From positions 62,001 through 126,000 of the forward strand of contig NZ_QJPK01000003.1 of assembly GCF_003259195.1 (NCBI RefSeq): a stretch of 64,000 nt of DNA. Direction: 5' to 3'. The stretch comes from Paracoccus sediminilitoris (GTDB lineage: Bacteria > Pseudomonadota > Alphaproteobacteria > Rhodobacterales > Rhodobacteraceae). The notes under the pieces were generated by a model that worked only from the letters and a program-made list of their open reading frames with translations, did no database searches and had not been told where the DNA came from. How positions within the stretch are numbered: position 1 is the stretch's first letter; the number at the start of each line of letters is the position of its first letter. A program made the position numbers and the translations under genes. Below are positions 7,439 through 16,598 of this stretch, in pieces.

Positions 7439-10361
7439 TCAAGCGGCCTCCTTCCTTGTCAAAGAACACCGGATCGACGATCCGCGCCTGCATCACCTCG
7501 CCCGAGGGCATGGGGAAATCCAGCACCTGCCCCATGCGGGCGGGACCGTGCCTGACCAGCCCCATCGCGATGGGCTTACCCAAGGTCGGCGACTGATAGC
7601 TGGAGGTGACGCGCCCCTGCACCCGGCGCTGGCCATTGGCATTGACGCCTTCGTCCACCGCATAGGCACCGTCGGGCAGAACGTTGTCGTCCAGGCTCTC
7701 CAGCCCGACCAGCTTCCAGCGGTTGCCGTCGGTCATGTGGCTGCGGCGTTGGGCGCGCTTGCCGATATAATCGGCCTTCTTTTTCGAGATCGCCCAGTCC
7801 AGCCCCAGATCCTGCGGGATAACCGTGCCGTCGGTTTCGTCGCCGATCATGATGAAACCCTTTTCGGCCCGCATGATATGCATCGCCTCGGTGCCATAGG
7901 GGGTAATGTTCAGGTCGTGGCCGGAATTGTGCAGCTGTTCCCACAGCTCGGGTCCCCGGCTGGCCGGCACCGCGATCTCATAGCTGAGTTCGCCCGAGAA
8001 ACTGATGCGGAAAACGCGCGCGGGGATGCCCGCGATGTCGCCCTCGGCCCAAGTCATGAAGGGCAGCGCGTCTTGGCTGAAATCGATGCTGCCCGGCAGG
8101 CGGTCCAGCAATTCGCGCGCTTTGGGACCGGCTACGGCGATCTGGGCATATTCCTCGGTCACGTTGGCGGTATAGACCTTCCAGTCCCACCATTCGCATT
8201 GCAGCCAATCCTCCATGTGACCATGGATGCGGTCGGCCCCGCCGGTGGTGGTGTGGCACAGCCAGGTATCGTCGGACAGGCGCGCCACGACGCCGTCATC
8301 CATCAGGAAGCCGTTTTCGCTGCACATCAGCCCGTATCGGCATTTCCCGACCGCCAGCGTGGACATCATGTTGGTATAGAGCATGTCCATGAACCGTCCC
8401 GCATCCGGTCCCTTGACGATGATCTTTCCCAAGGTGGATGCGTCCAGAGTGCCGACGCCGTTGCGCACGGCCATGATCTCGCGGTGGACGGCGGCGTGGC
8501 GATCTTCGGTGCCGCGCAGATAGGCATAGGCGCGGCGCCAATGCCCGACCGGTTCCCAGGATGCGCCGTGCTTTTCGTGCCAGTCATGCATCGGCGTTTT
8601 GCGCAGAGGCTGGAAGGCATCGCCTTTGGCCTCGGCCGCGATGGTGGCCAGGGTCAGGGGCGTATAGGGCGGGCGGAAGGTGGTGGTGCCGGTCGCCTGG
8701 ATGGGCTGATTCAGCGCCCCCGACAGGACGGCCAACCCGTTGATGTTGGACAGCTTGCCCTGGTCCGTCGCCATTCCCAGCGTGGTATAGCGCTTGGTAT
8801 GTTCGACCGATGCATAGCCTTCGCGCGCGGCCAGTTCGACATCCGTGACCTTCACGTCGTTCTGGAAATCCAGCCACATCTTGGCGCGCAGCTTGTAGGG
8901 GGCCTTGGCGGGCATCACCCAGACGGGCTCCGTCGCACCCTCGGTCCGTTCCAGATCGCCCGCACAGCGCAGATCGCCATTGGCCGATCCCACGACGGTC
9001 ACGTTGCCGGTGCCGTCTGCCCCCAGGGGCGGGCGGTCCGCATCGGGGCGGAACATGGCCTGCGCGTCATCCCAGATCAGCTTGCCGCCGCAATGGGACC
9101 ACAGATGCACGACCGGCGACCAACCGCCGGACATGGCCACCGCGTCGCATTCGATGGTCTGCGTCGGCTTGCCATCACCCGATTGGTCGCAGATCACCAC
9201 GGACTCGACATGGCGCGTGCCCTTGACCTTGGCGATGGCGCTGCCGGTCAGCACCGTGATGCCGGCCTGGCGCGCGGCATCGGGCAGATCGCCCGTGGCC
9301 TGCGGACGCGCGTCGATGATGGCCGGAACCTCCAGCCCCGCGGCCAGCGCCGTCAGCGCCGTGCGATAGGCATCGTCGTTGTTGGTCACGACCACGATCC
9401 GCCGACCCGGCGCCACGCCGTAATCGGCGATGAAGTCGCGCGCGGCCGATGCAAGCATCACCCCCGGCACGTCGTTGCAGGCAAAGGACAGGGGGCGTTC
9501 CAGCGCGCCGGTGGCGGTGATGACGTGACCGGCCCGGATGCGCCACAGCCGCTGGCGCGGCAGGCCCGCATTCGGGTCGTGATCGGCCAGCGCCTCGCGG
9601 GCGATCAGATAGCCGTGGTCGTAAAGCCCCGTGGCCATGGTGTTACGGCGCAGGGTGACGTTGTCGCGCCCGCGCAGATCGGCCAGAAGGGCGTCGATCG
9701 CGGCCTGACCGCCATCGTGGTCGGTCGGCGTGCGCCCGCCCCAGTTGGCTGTCTGTTCCAGCACCAGAACCGTGCCGCCCTTGTCCGCCGCGTCCCGCGC
9801 AGCCGTCAGCCCCGCGATGCCGCCGCCGACGACGACCGTATCGGCAAAGCCATAGGCCTGTTCATAGCGGTCAGGATCGGGGTCGGTCGGCGCGCGGCCA
9901 AGGCCCGCGCTGCGGCGGATGATGGGTTCGAAGACATGCTTCCAGAAGGGGCGAGGGTGGATGAAGGTCTTGTAATAGAAGCCCGCCGGCAAAAACGGCG
10001 CCAGCCAGTTGTTCACCGACCCGACATCCGCATCCAGGCTGGGCCAGCAGTTCTGGCTGCGCATGACCATGCCGTTGGCCAGCGCCGTGGTGGTGGCACG
10101 CTGGTTCGGCTCGAACCGGCCACCCTGCCCCAGACCAAACAGCGCGTTCGGCTCCTCGGCGCCGGATGCCAGCGGGCCGCGCGGGCGGTGATACTTGAAC
10201 GACCGGCCCATCAGCATCTGGCCATTCGCCAGCAGCGCCGAGGCCAGCGTGTCGCCCGTCAGGCCGCGCAGGTGGCGGCCGTCGAAGCGGAAGGGGACCT
10301 GGAACGCCCGGTCGATCAGGCGGCCGCCCGAGGGCAGGCGGAAGGGGGGCACATGGGTCAT
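7431..10361 (-). CDS. soxA: Sarcosine oxidase alpha subunit
   Basis: This 976-residue subunit carries NAD+ and the folate-dependent part of the reaction. An N-terminal 2Fe-2S-ferredoxin-like fold begins with PSGGRLIDR and includes SFKYHRPRG. A dinucleotide-binding motif GGGIAGLTAARDAADKG lies near residue 180. The C-terminal third is a GcvT-type aminomethyltransferase domain (YGTEAMHIMRAEKGF, QDLGLDW), which accepts the methylene group on tetrahydrofolate. Two adjacent ATG codons (10364 and 10361) overlap the soxD stop as ATGATGA; the second gives the family start MTHVPPFRLP. It is in the middle of soxBDAG. Confidence 0.96.
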   Translation of the reverse strand: MTHVPPFRLPSGGRLIDRAFQVPFRFDGRHLRGLTGDTLASALLANGQMLMGRSFKYHRPRGPLASGAEEPNALFGLGQGGRFEPNQRATTTALANGMVMRSQNCWPSLDADVGSVNNWLAPFLPAGFYYKTFIHPRPFWKHVFEPIIRRSAGLGRAPTDPDPDRYEQAYGFADTVVVGGGIAGLTAARDAADKGGTVLVLEQTANWGGRTPTDHDGGQAAIDALLADLRGRDNVTLRRNTMATGLYDHGYLIAREALADHDPNAGLPRQRLWRIRAGHVITATGALERPLSFACNDVPGVMLASAARDFIADYGVAPGRRIVVVTNNDDAYRTALTALAAGLEVPAIIDARPQATGDLPDAARQAGITVLTGSAIAKVKGTRHVESVVICDQSGDGKPTQTIECDAVAMSGGWSPVVHLWSHCGGKLIWDDAQAMFRPDADRPPLGADGTGNVTVVGSANGDLRCAGDLERTEGATEPVWVMPAKAPYKLRAKMWLDFQNDVKVTDVELAAREGYASVEHTKRYTTLGMATDQGKLSNINGLAVLSGALNQPIQATGTTTFRPPYTPLTLATIAAEAKGDAFQPLRKTPMHDWHEKHGASWEPVGHWRRAYAYLRGTEDRHAAVHREIMAVRNGVGTLDASTLGKIIVKGPDAGRFMDMLYTNMMSTLAVGKCRYGLMCSENGFLMDDGVVARLSDDTWLCHTTTGGADRIHGHMEDWLQCEWWDWKVYTANVTEEYAQIAVAGPKARELLDRLPGSIDFSQDALPFMTWAEGDIAGIPARVFRISFSGELSYEIAVPASRGPELWEQLHNSGHDLNITPYGTEAMHIMRAEKGFIMIGDETDGTVIPQDLGLDWAISKKKADYIGKRAQRRSHMTDGNRWKLVGLESLDDNVLPDGAYAVDEGVNANGQRRVQGRVTSSYQSPTLGKPIAMGLVRHGPARMGQVLDFPMPSGEVMQARIVDPVFFDKEGGRLNG

Positions 10362-10693
10362 CATTCGGTCGTCCAGTCGGGGTTCCAATCGGGGCGGGCC
10401 TGCCGGATCGCCTCGACGATCTCGGCGGGGGGATGGGCGTTCTGCGCCTTGTAGGTGCCGAAGACCTGCAGGGTCGCGGTGCAGCGGGCGGCCAGGAACC
10501 ACTTGCCGCAGCCATAGGCATGGCGCCAGCGTTCGAAGTTCACGCCCTTGGGGTTCTTGCGGGCGAAGAGGTAGTCCTCGAACTCTTCATCGCTGCCGCC
10601 GGGGCCGACGCGGGTCAGATGCGCCTCGCCTCCGGGGTGCAGTTCGGTTTCCTCGGCAGAGATGCCGCAATAGGGGCAGGTCAGCGTCAGCAT
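10361..10693 (-). CDS. soxD: Sarcosine oxidase delta subunit
   Basis: This 110-residue zinc-binding subunit holds the tetramer together. The zinc ligands are visible as Cys6 and Cys9 (CPYC) and His58 and Cys62 (HAYGC), the pattern known for this subunit. The start at 10693 (MLTLTCPYCG) is taken because it places CPYC at the usual position; the open frame to 10741 adds unrelated residues. It overlaps soxA and is separated from the upstream small membrane protein gene by a 123-base gap containing a hairpin. Confidence 0.95.
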   Translation of the reverse strand: MLTLTCPYCGISAEETELHPGGEAHLTRVGPGGSDEEFEDYLFARKNPKGVNFERWRHAYGCGKWFLAARCTATLQVFGTYKAQNAHPPAEIVEAIRQARPDWNPDWTTE

Positions 10694-10731
10694 CGGGTGA
10701 TCCTTGCAAGGGCCGGGGCCGGATATGCGAA

Positions 10732-10761
10732 CGCGCCGCAACGGATCAACCGTGCGGCGCG
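10732..10761 (-). repeat. Intercistronic hairpin upstream of soxD
   Basis: Arms CGCGCCGCA (10732-10740) and TGCGGCGCG (10753-10761) pair perfectly, and ACGG with CCGT can extend the pairing with one bulge. It lies between the small membrane protein gene and soxD. It could tune mRNA stability or partly terminate; there is no T-run. Confidence 0.5.
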
Positions 10762-10816
10762 CGTCTTGGACGAAATGAGGAATGTGCCGGTCAGGCCGCG
10801 GGCGGCCTGAGGGGCA

Positions 10817-11044
10817 TCAGTTTGCGGGCGCGGGTTCGGCCGGCTCCGCAGGTGCGGTTTCGGCGGGCGCGGTTTCCGCGGGGGCATCGGGTGCCGCGTC
10901 AATGCTGACATTCGTGTCGCCGCCGCCATCGGCAGGGGCAACATCGACGCCGTCTCCGCCCGACATGAAGAAGAACAGGAAGGCGACGACGACGACGATC
11001 GCGCCGACGATGAAGTACAGTCCGTTGTTGTTGCGGTCAGCCAT
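10817..11044 (-). CDS. Small single-pass membrane protein inside the sox operon
   Basis: The product has 75 residues. It starts MADRNNNGLYF, has one transmembrane helix at about residues 9-27 (IVGAIVVVVAFLFFF), and ends in a low-complexity tail of Ala, Pro, Glu, Asp and Gly with repeated PAETA units. I do not recognise a named family. It sits 91 bases after soxB and before soxD on the same strand, so it is probably cotranscribed with the sarcosine oxidase genes. The tail is likely periplasmic given the short N-terminus, but charges do not settle the topology. It could equally be a general small envelope protein that happens to lie here. Confidence 0.7.
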   Translation of the reverse strand: MADRNNNGLYFIVGAIVVVVAFLFFFMSGGDGVDVAPADGGGDTNVSIDAAPDAPAETAPAETAPAEPAEPAPAN

Positions 11045-11135
11045 GGCAATGCCTCTTGGTCAGATGTGTTGTGACCCACCAATTCGCACCCTGCCCTGTA
11101 AGTTCCCGCACCCCGTCGCATCAACGCATCCATGG

Positions 11136-12401
11136 TTAATGCGCCACGCCGGCGGCAACGGATTCGTCGATGAACCGTCCTTCGCGGAAGCGGTCCAAGC
11201 CGAATGCGGCGGCCAGCGGACCGGGGCTGCCCTTGGCGACCAGTTCGGCCATGGCCCAGCCCGAACCGGGAATCGCCTTGAAGCCCCCCGTGCCCCAGCC
11301 ACAATTGACGAAGATGCCGCCCACGGGGGTGGTGGACAGGATGGGTGAACGGTCGCCGGTCATGTCCACGATGCCGCCCCATTGGCGCAGCATCTTCAGG
11401 CGCGACAGCATCGGGAAGGTCTCGACCAGGGCGCGGACGGTTTCCTCGACATGCTGCCAGCTGCCGCGTTGGGTAAAGTTGTTGAACCCGTCGGTGCCGC
11501 CGCCAATCACCATTTCCCCCTTGTCGGATTGCGACAGGTATCCGTGGACGGTATTGGCCATCACGACGACGTCCATGCAGGGCTTGATCGGCTCGCTGAC
11601 CAGTGCCTGCAGGGCGACGCTTTCGATGGGCAGGCGGAAGCCCGCCATTTCCGCCAGCTGGCTGGAATGACCGGCCACCACCATCGCCAGCTTGTCGCAG
11701 CCGATGCGGCCCTTGCTGGTATTGACCGCACGGACCTGCCCGCCTTCGGTCTCGACCCCCGTCACCTCGCAGTTCTGGATGATGTGCATGCCCATGTCCG
11801 AACAGGCGCGGGCATAGCCCCAGGCCACGGCATCATGGCGCGCCGTGCCGCCCCGCGCCTGATACAGTCCGCCCAGGACCGGGTAACGCGGCCCGTCGAT
11901 ATTGATGATCGGCACCAGCTCCTTCAGGCGCTGCGGATCCACCCATTCGGTCGAAACGCCCTGCAGGTTGTTGGCATAGACGGTGCGCTTGTATCCCCGG
12001 ATCTCATGCTCGGTCTGGGCCAGCATGATTAGGCCGCGCGGGCTGAACATGACGTTGTAGTTCAGGTCCTGCGACAGGCCTTCGTACAGCTTCAGCGCCT
12101 TGTCATAGATCGCCGCAGACGGGTCCTGCAGATAATTCGACCGGATGATCGTCGTGTTGCGCCCGGTGTTGCCGCCGCCCAGCCAGCCCTTTTCGATGAT
12201 GGCGACATCGGTGATGCCGAAATTCTTGCCAAGGTAATAGGCGGTGGCAAGGCCATGCCCCCCTGCCCCAACGATCACCACCTGATAGCGGTCGCGCGGC
12301 ACGGGGCTGGCCCATGCGCGGGTCCAGCCGGAATGCTGGCGCAGGGCCTGCCTGGCGATGGCGAAGACGGAATAGCGACCGGAACGGGGGGCGTCGGGCA
12401 T
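11136..12401 (-). CDS. soxB: Sarcosine oxidase beta subunit
   Basis: This 421-residue flavoprotein subunit oxidises sarcosine. The FAD-binding GAGGHGLATAYYLG motif follows VVIVG at about residue 40. The segment GGTARHDAVAWGYARA contains the histidine to which FMN is covalently bound in this family. The C-terminal GCGWGTGGFKAIPGSGW is a typical flavin-contact region. The ATG at 12401 (MPDAPRSGRYSVF) is preferred because the family start RYSVFAIARQALR follows at once; an ATG at 12434 is possible. It is first in the operon, and is transcribed divergently from ccmI across 191 bases. Confidence 0.95.
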   Translation of the reverse strand: MPDAPRSGRYSVFAIARQALRQHSGWTRAWASPVPRDRYQVVIVGAGGHGLATAYYLGKNFGITDVAIIEKGWLGGGNTGRNTTIIRSNYLQDPSAAIYDKALKLYEGLSQDLNYNVMFSPRGLIMLAQTEHEIRGYKRTVYANNLQGVSTEWVDPQRLKELVPIINIDGPRYPVLGGLYQARGGTARHDAVAWGYARACSDMGMHIIQNCEVTGVETEGGQVRAVNTSKGRIGCDKLAMVVAGHSSQLAEMAGFRLPIESVALQALVSEPIKPCMDVVVMANTVHGYLSQSDKGEMVIGGGTDGFNNFTQRGSWQHVEETVRALVETFPMLSRLKMLRQWGGIVDMTGDRSPILSTTPVGGIFVNCGWGTGGFKAIPGSGWAMAELVAKGSPGPLAAAFGLDRFREGRFIDESVAAGVAH

Positions 12402-12592
12402 GATGGATTCCACGGGTTGTGCTGGCGCCAGCATGGCCGCGATTGCCGTCGGATCTCAAGGCGTCATGCGGCAGATCACGGCAAAATGCGACATGCGACG
12501 TTCTGACGGTCACTTCCGCGCGCGTGCCCCCTTTGCAGTGCTTTCGATTCCCGCCGAACCCCGCTAGGGAAGAAGGCCAACGGAGGATGCCG

Positions 12593-13825
12593 ATGTTCTG
12601 GATTCTGGCTGCGGCCCTGACTGCGATTGTTGCCCTTGCCATCCTGGCGCCGATCCGGCGGGGACGGGCGGATGGCGGGGCCGAGCCTGCCGCCGCCTAC
12701 GACCTGCGCGTCTATCGCGACCAGCTGTCGGAAGTCGAGAACGACCTGGAACGCGGCGTGATCCAGCCCGAGGATGCCCAACGCCTGCGCGCCGAGATCG
12801 GCCGCAAGGTGCTGGATGCCGATCGGCGCATGTCGCAGGCGCGTCCCGCCGCCAGATCCGCAGGGATGATGGGTGCGGGTCTGGCGGTCGCAATCATGGC
12901 GGCCGGCGCCGTCGCGCTCTATCTGCGCGAGGGGGTGCCGGGGGCCGCCGACATGCCGATGGGCGAACGCCTGGCCGCCGCCGACCAGGCCTATCGCGGC
13001 CGCCCCAGCCAGGACCAGGCCGTGGCACAGGCGCCCGCCATGCCTGTCCCGGACCTCTCGGGCGCCGATCCCGAATTCCTGACCATGATCGAACAGCTGC
13101 GCGAGGCCGTGGCCCGCAATCCCGACGACCAGACGGGTCTTGCCCTTCTGGCCACGAACGAGATGCGCCTCGGCAACCTGACCGCCGCCCTGAAGGCCCA
13201 GCAGCACCTGGTCGAACTGCGCGGCGATCAGGCCGATGCGGTGCAGCTGATGCAGCTGGCCACGCTGATGATCAACGCCGCGGGCGGCATCATCACCCCG
13301 CAATCCGAGGCGCTGCTGGCCCGCGCCGTGGAACAGGACCCGGACCAGCCGCAGGCACGCTATCTGCAGGGCGTGCTGCTGATCCAGAACGGCCGCCCGG
13401 ACCGCGCCTTCCCGATCTGGCGCGACCTGCTGCAGGAAAGCCCCGAAAGCGCGCCCTGGATGCCCACCATCCGCAATGCCATCCAGGAACTGGCATGGCT
13501 GGCGGGGCAGCCCGATTACCAGCCGCCCGCCGCCTCTGCCACCCTGCCCGGCCCCGACGACGATGCCATCGCCGCCGCCGAAGATATGACCGACCAGGAA
13601 CGCCAGCAGATGGTCGGCTCGATGGTCGACGGGTTGCAGCAGCGCCTTGCCAGCCAGGGCGGCACGCCCCAGGAATGGGCCCGCCTGATCGGCGCGCTGT
13701 CGGTTCTGGGGCGCGACGACCAAGCTGCCTCGATTCTGTCCGAAGCACGCGGCCATTTCGCCGACAGCCCCGAAGCGCTGGCCGTCATCGACGATGCTGC
13801 AGCAACCGCAGGAATGACCGAATGA
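12593..13825 (+). CDS. ccmI: Cytochrome c maturation protein CcmI (CycH)
   Basis: CcmI binds apocytochrome c and presents it to the CcmF/H heme lyase. The 410-residue product has an N-terminal helix ([17 protein letters not shown]), a cytoplasmic loop with the family signature [19 protein letters not shown], a second helix near residues 85-106, and a periplasmic TPR region ([20 protein letters not shown]). Two ATGs compete at 12587 and 12593; GGAGG at 12582-12586 touches the first but is 6 bases from the second, so 12593 is chosen. No other ccm gene is in the window. The stop overlaps ruvX by ATGA. Confidence 0.94.
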   Translation: MFWILAAALTAIVALAILAPIRRGRADGGAEPAAAYDLRVYRDQLSEVENDLERGVIQPEDAQRLRAEIGRKVLDADRRMSQARPAARSAGMMGAGLAVAIMAAGAVALYLREGVPGAADMPMGERLAAADQAYRGRPSQDQAVAQAPAMPVPDLSGADPEFLTMIEQLREAVARNPDDQTGLALLATNEMRLGNLTAALKAQQHLVELRGDQADAVQLMQLATLMINAAGGIITPQSEALLARAVEQDPDQPQARYLQGVLLIQNGRPDRAFPIWRDLLQESPESAPWMPTIRNAIQELAWLAGQPDYQPPAASATLPGPDDDAIAAAEDMTDQERQQMVGSMVDGLQQRLASQGGTPQEWARLIGALSVLGRDDQAASILSEARGHFADSPEALAVIDDAAATAGMTE

Positions 13826-14292
13826 TCTTCGAAGACATCACCGACATGGCCGCCGCCCTGCCCCCCATGGGCGCACTGGCGGGGCTGGACCTGGGGACCA
13901 AGACGATCGGCGTGGCGGTCAGCGACGGCATGCGGCAGGTCGCCTCGCCCATCACCACCATCCGGCGCGAAAAGTTCACCTTGGACGCCGCGGCCCTGCT
14001 GAAGATCGCCGCCGATCGCGGGTTGACCGGGCTGATTCTGGGCCTGCCGCGCAACATGGATGGCAGCGAGGGCCCCCGCGCCCAATCCACGCGCGCCTTC
14101 GCCCGTAACCTGTCGCGCCTGACCGACCTGCCGATCGGCTATTGGGATGAACGCCTGTCCACGGTCGCCGCCGAACGCGCTCTGCTGGAAGGCGACACCT
14201 CGCGCAAGCGCCGCGCCGAAGTCATCGACCAGGTCGCGGCCGGCTATATCCTGCAAGGCGCGCTGGACCGGCTGAGTTATCTCGCCCGATAG
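13822..14292 (+). CDS. ruvX: Putative pre-16S rRNA nuclease RuvX/YqgF
   Basis: This 156-residue protein has an RNase H-like fold. The first catalytic Asp is in [15 protein letters not shown], the second region is [14 protein letters not shown], and [11 protein letters not shown] and [16 protein letters not shown] complete the family pattern. The enzyme is implicated in processing the 5' end of 16S rRNA. The start overlaps the ccmI stop (ATGA), so the two are coupled. A terminator hairpin follows. Confidence 0.93.
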   Translation: MIFEDITDMAAALPPMGALAGLDLGTKTIGVAVSDGMRQVASPITTIRREKFTLDAAALLKIAADRGLTGLILGLPRNMDGSEGPRAQSTRAFARNLSRLTDLPIGYWDERLSTVAAERALLEGDTSRKRRAEVIDQVAAGYILQGALDRLSYLAR

Positions 14293-14318
14293 GGCGCGCA
14301 GGGCCAAGCGGCAGCGTC

Positions 14319-14350
14319 CGGGACGGGCTTGCCCGTCCCGTCCCCCCTTT
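14319..14350 (+). terminator. Terminator of ccmI-ruvX
   Basis: A perfect inverted repeat of 10 bp (14319-14328 with 14331-14340, CGGGACGGGC and its complement) is followed by TCCCCCCTTT. Confidence 0.75.
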
Positions 14351-14370
14351 CACCAGACAAGACGGTTCAG

Positions 14371-14544
14371 ATGACACTCAGCCCCTGCATCCAGATCTGC
14401 CAGATCGACACTGACCAGGATCTCTGCATTGGATGCTTCCGCACGCTTGGGGAAATCGCCGCTTGGGGCGCCATGTCGGATGCGGCGCGCCGGGCTGTCG
14501 TGGCCCGGTTGCCGGAACGTGAACGCCGGTACGACCAGCCCTAG
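14371..14544 (+). CDS. DUF1289 small cysteine-rich protein
   Basis: The product has 57 residues and carries the DUF1289 pattern of four cysteines, Cys6, Cys10, Cys19 and Cys22 (CIQIC, CIGC), followed by FRTLGEIAAW. The cysteines look able to bind a metal or Fe-S cluster; no function is established to my knowledge. The ATG at 14371 is chosen over an in-frame upstream codon at 14329 because that codon lies in the loop of the ruvX terminator. The TAG stop overlaps the TAG stop of the convergent dnaJ-like gene in the four bases CTAG. Confidence 0.88.
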   Translation: MTLSPCIQICQIDTDQDLCIGCFRTLGEIAAWGAMSDAARRAVVARLPERERRYDQP

Positions 14545-15482
14545 CTGCCCATGCCCTTGCGCGGATCATAGGCGTGGCTTTCCCGCCATTTCTGCGCAAA
14601 GGCCTCCAGCTCGGGATCGACCTTCGGCGGCATGGCGATGCGCAGTTCGACATGCTGGTCGCCCCCCTTCACGCCCCGCCCCCGCAGGCGCAGCTTCTGC
14701 CCCGAGGTCGCGCCCTTGGGGATCGTCAGGTTCACCGGCCCGTCAATCGTGGGGGCCGCAACCTTGGCGCCCAGGATCGCCTCATCCAGGCTGATGGGCA
14801 GGACCAGCAGGATGTCGTCGCCGTCGCGCCGGAAGAACGGATGCTCGGCGATCGAGACCTCCAGATAAGCGTCGCCCGGCTCGCCCCGGCCGATGCCGGG
14901 TTCGCCCTTGCCCCGCAGGCGGATGGTCTGGCCCTCGCGGACGCCCTTGGGGATGGCAACCTCCAGCGTGCCGCCCGCCGGCAGCGTAATCCGCGTGCGG
15001 CCACCCTTGGCAGCGGTCAGGAAATCGACCCGCAGCGCCAGACGCAGATCCTGTCCGCGCTGATCGCCGCGCCCGCCAAAACCGCCAAAGCCACCGAAAC
15101 CGCCCCGGGGTTGCTGGCGCTGACCAAACAGGTCGGCAAAGACATCCGCCAGGTCGGGGTCCTGCGCATGTCCGCCGAAACCGCCGCCCCCGCCAAAGCC
15201 ACCCCCAAAAGGATTGCCGCCCCCCGGCTGCTGGCGCCATTGCCGCGCCGTCGCCCGTTCCTGCCCCGAGGCATCGATTTCGCCCGCATCGAACCGCTTG
15301 CGCTGTTCGGGATCCTTCAGCAGGTCATAGGCCGCCGAGGCCGCCGAAAAACGTGCCGCGGCGGCGGGGTCGGCATTCAGGTCCGGGTGGTCGGTCTTGG
15401 CGATCCGACGATAGGCTTTCTTGATCTCGTCAGCGGTCGCGCTGCGGGATACGCCAAGTGCTTCGTAGGGATCGCCTGCCAT
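14541..15482 (-). CDS. DnaJ-class cochaperone (CbpA-like)
   Basis: The product has 313 residues. The J domain is N-terminal (DPYEALGVSRSATADEIKKAY) with the HPD motif at residues 32-34, which stimulates the ATPase of DnaK. A Gly/Phe-rich linker with repeated GGFGG units spans about 85-140, and two C-terminal substrate-binding domains follow (LPAGGTLEVAIPKGV, LRGKGEPG). There is no CxxCxGxG zinc domain, so this is a type II, CbpA-like cochaperone rather than DnaJ proper. The start at 15482 follows AAAGG; the frame to 15503 adds seven residues. Confidence 0.93.
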   Translation of the reverse strand: MAGDPYEALGVSRSATADEIKKAYRRIAKTDHPDLNADPAAAARFSAASAAYDLLKDPEQRKRFDAGEIDASGQERATARQWRQQPGGGNPFGGGFGGGGGFGGHAQDPDLADVFADLFGQRQQPRGGFGGFGGFGGRGDQRGQDLRLALRVDFLTAAKGGRTRITLPAGGTLEVAIPKGVREGQTIRLRGKGEPGIGRGEPGDAYLEVSIAEHPFFRRDGDDILLVLPISLDEAILGAKVAAPTIDGPVNLTIPKGATSGQKLRLRGRGVKGGDQHVELRIAMPPKVDPELEAFAQKWRESHAYDPRKGMGS

Positions 15483-15539
15483 GTCCGGCCTTTCATCTTC
15501 CATCGCCTCATCGACAAGATAGAGGCGTCGCGCCCACCA

Positions 15540-16598
15540 TCAATAGGGCAGCCCGTGGCTCCGATGCAAACGGTCGATGCCGCGGACCAGATCCTCGGGC
15601 AGGTCGCGGTCCAACCCTTCGATCAGATGGGCCAGCTGATCGGGGGTGGTGGCCCCGATGATCGGCACGACCTTGAAGGGTCGCGTCAGCTGCCAGGCGA
15701 TGACCATATGCACCACGTCCCAGCCATGCTCGGCCGCCAGCGCCCCATAGGCCGCCGCCGCCTTCAGACCGCGATTGGTCTTGCGTCCGCCCAGGTTGCC
15801 CTGCCCGCCCGTCGCCTTGTCCACCGCCGCGCGGCTGCCCTCGGGCATGGCGCCATCGGCGTATTTCCCGGTCAGCAGCCCCGCCGCCAGCGGAGAATAG
15901 GACAAGAGCGTGACATCCTCGTTCACCGCCGCCTCGGCCAGGTCGGTGTCATACAGCCGATAAAGCGGTGAATATTCGTTCTGGATCGCAGCCATGCGCG
16001 GCCCGCCCGTCCGGTCGGCCACGTCGCACCACCGCGTCAGACCCCAGGCGGATTCGTTCGACAGGCCCACACCGCGCAACTTGCCCGCGCGCACGCCTTC
16101 GGCAAGGGCCTCCAGCACGTCGGCCATGTGGTCCAGCGTCCGCGCCTTGTCCTGGCCCGAGGGATCGAAGTTCCAGTTCTGCCGGAAGCCATAGGACCCC
16201 CGCACCGGCCAATGCAGCTGATAAAGGTCGATGCGGTCGGTCTGCAGCCGGCGCAGCGAGGCGTCGATCGTCTGGCGGATGGTGTCGCCATCGAAGGGCT
16301 TGCCGTCGCGCAGGATCTGGCTGGGACCGGTGATCTTGGTCGCGATCTCGACCCGGTCGCGGTTGCCGGTGCGTGCCAGCCAGCGGCCGATCACTTCCTC
16401 GGACAGGCCGACGGTTTCCGCCCGCACGGGGTTCACAGGATACATCTCGGCGCAATCCATGAAGGTCATGCCGACCTCCAGCGCCATGTCCATCTGGCGA
16501 TGGGCCTGATCCTCGTCCGTCTGGTTGCCGAAAGTCATGGTCCCCAGGCAGATGCGGCTGACCTCGATATCGCTGCCGCCCAATGTCACGCGCTTCAT
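15540..16598 (-). CDS. Aldo/keto reductase (Tas-like)
   Basis: This 352-residue NADPH-dependent oxidoreductase has the catalytic tetrad in order: Asp48, Tyr53 (MDCAEMYP), a Lys in IATKITG and a His in LYQLHWP. The sequence LGLSNESAWG and the long NWNFDPSGQ region resemble the Tas branch of E. coli. The substrate is unknown. The start at 16598 (MKRVTLGGSDIEVS) is preceded by AAGGGAAA. It stands alone, divergent from the LuxR gene across 375 bases. Confidence 0.92.
   Translation of the reverse strand: MKRVTLGGSDIEVSRICLGTMTFGNQTDEDQAHRQMDMALEVGMTFMDCAEMYPVNPVRAETVGLSEEVIGRWLARTGNRDRVEIATKITGPSQILRDGKPFDGDTIRQTIDASLRRLQTDRIDLYQLHWPVRGSYGFRQNWNFDPSGQDKARTLDHMADVLEALAEGVRAGKLRGVGLSNESAWGLTRWCDVADRTGGPRMAAIQNEYSPLYRLYDTDLAEAAVNEDVTLLSYSPLAAGLLTGKYADGAMPEGSRAAVDKATGGQGNLGGRKTNRGLKAAAAYGALAAEHGWDVVHMVIAWQLTRPFKVVPIIGATTPDQLAHLIEGLDRDLPEDLVRGIDRLHRSHGLPY

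Noticed and set aside
7002-10454. 1150-codon open frame antisense to soxA
   Set aside because: The opposite strand encodes an unmistakable sarcosine oxidase alpha subunit; the antisense translation shows no domain, and such frames follow from G/C-biased third positions.
15082-15232. Possible tandem repeat array (GGFGG coding units)
   Set aside because: It is the Gly/Phe linker of the DnaJ-class protein, normal for type II J proteins.
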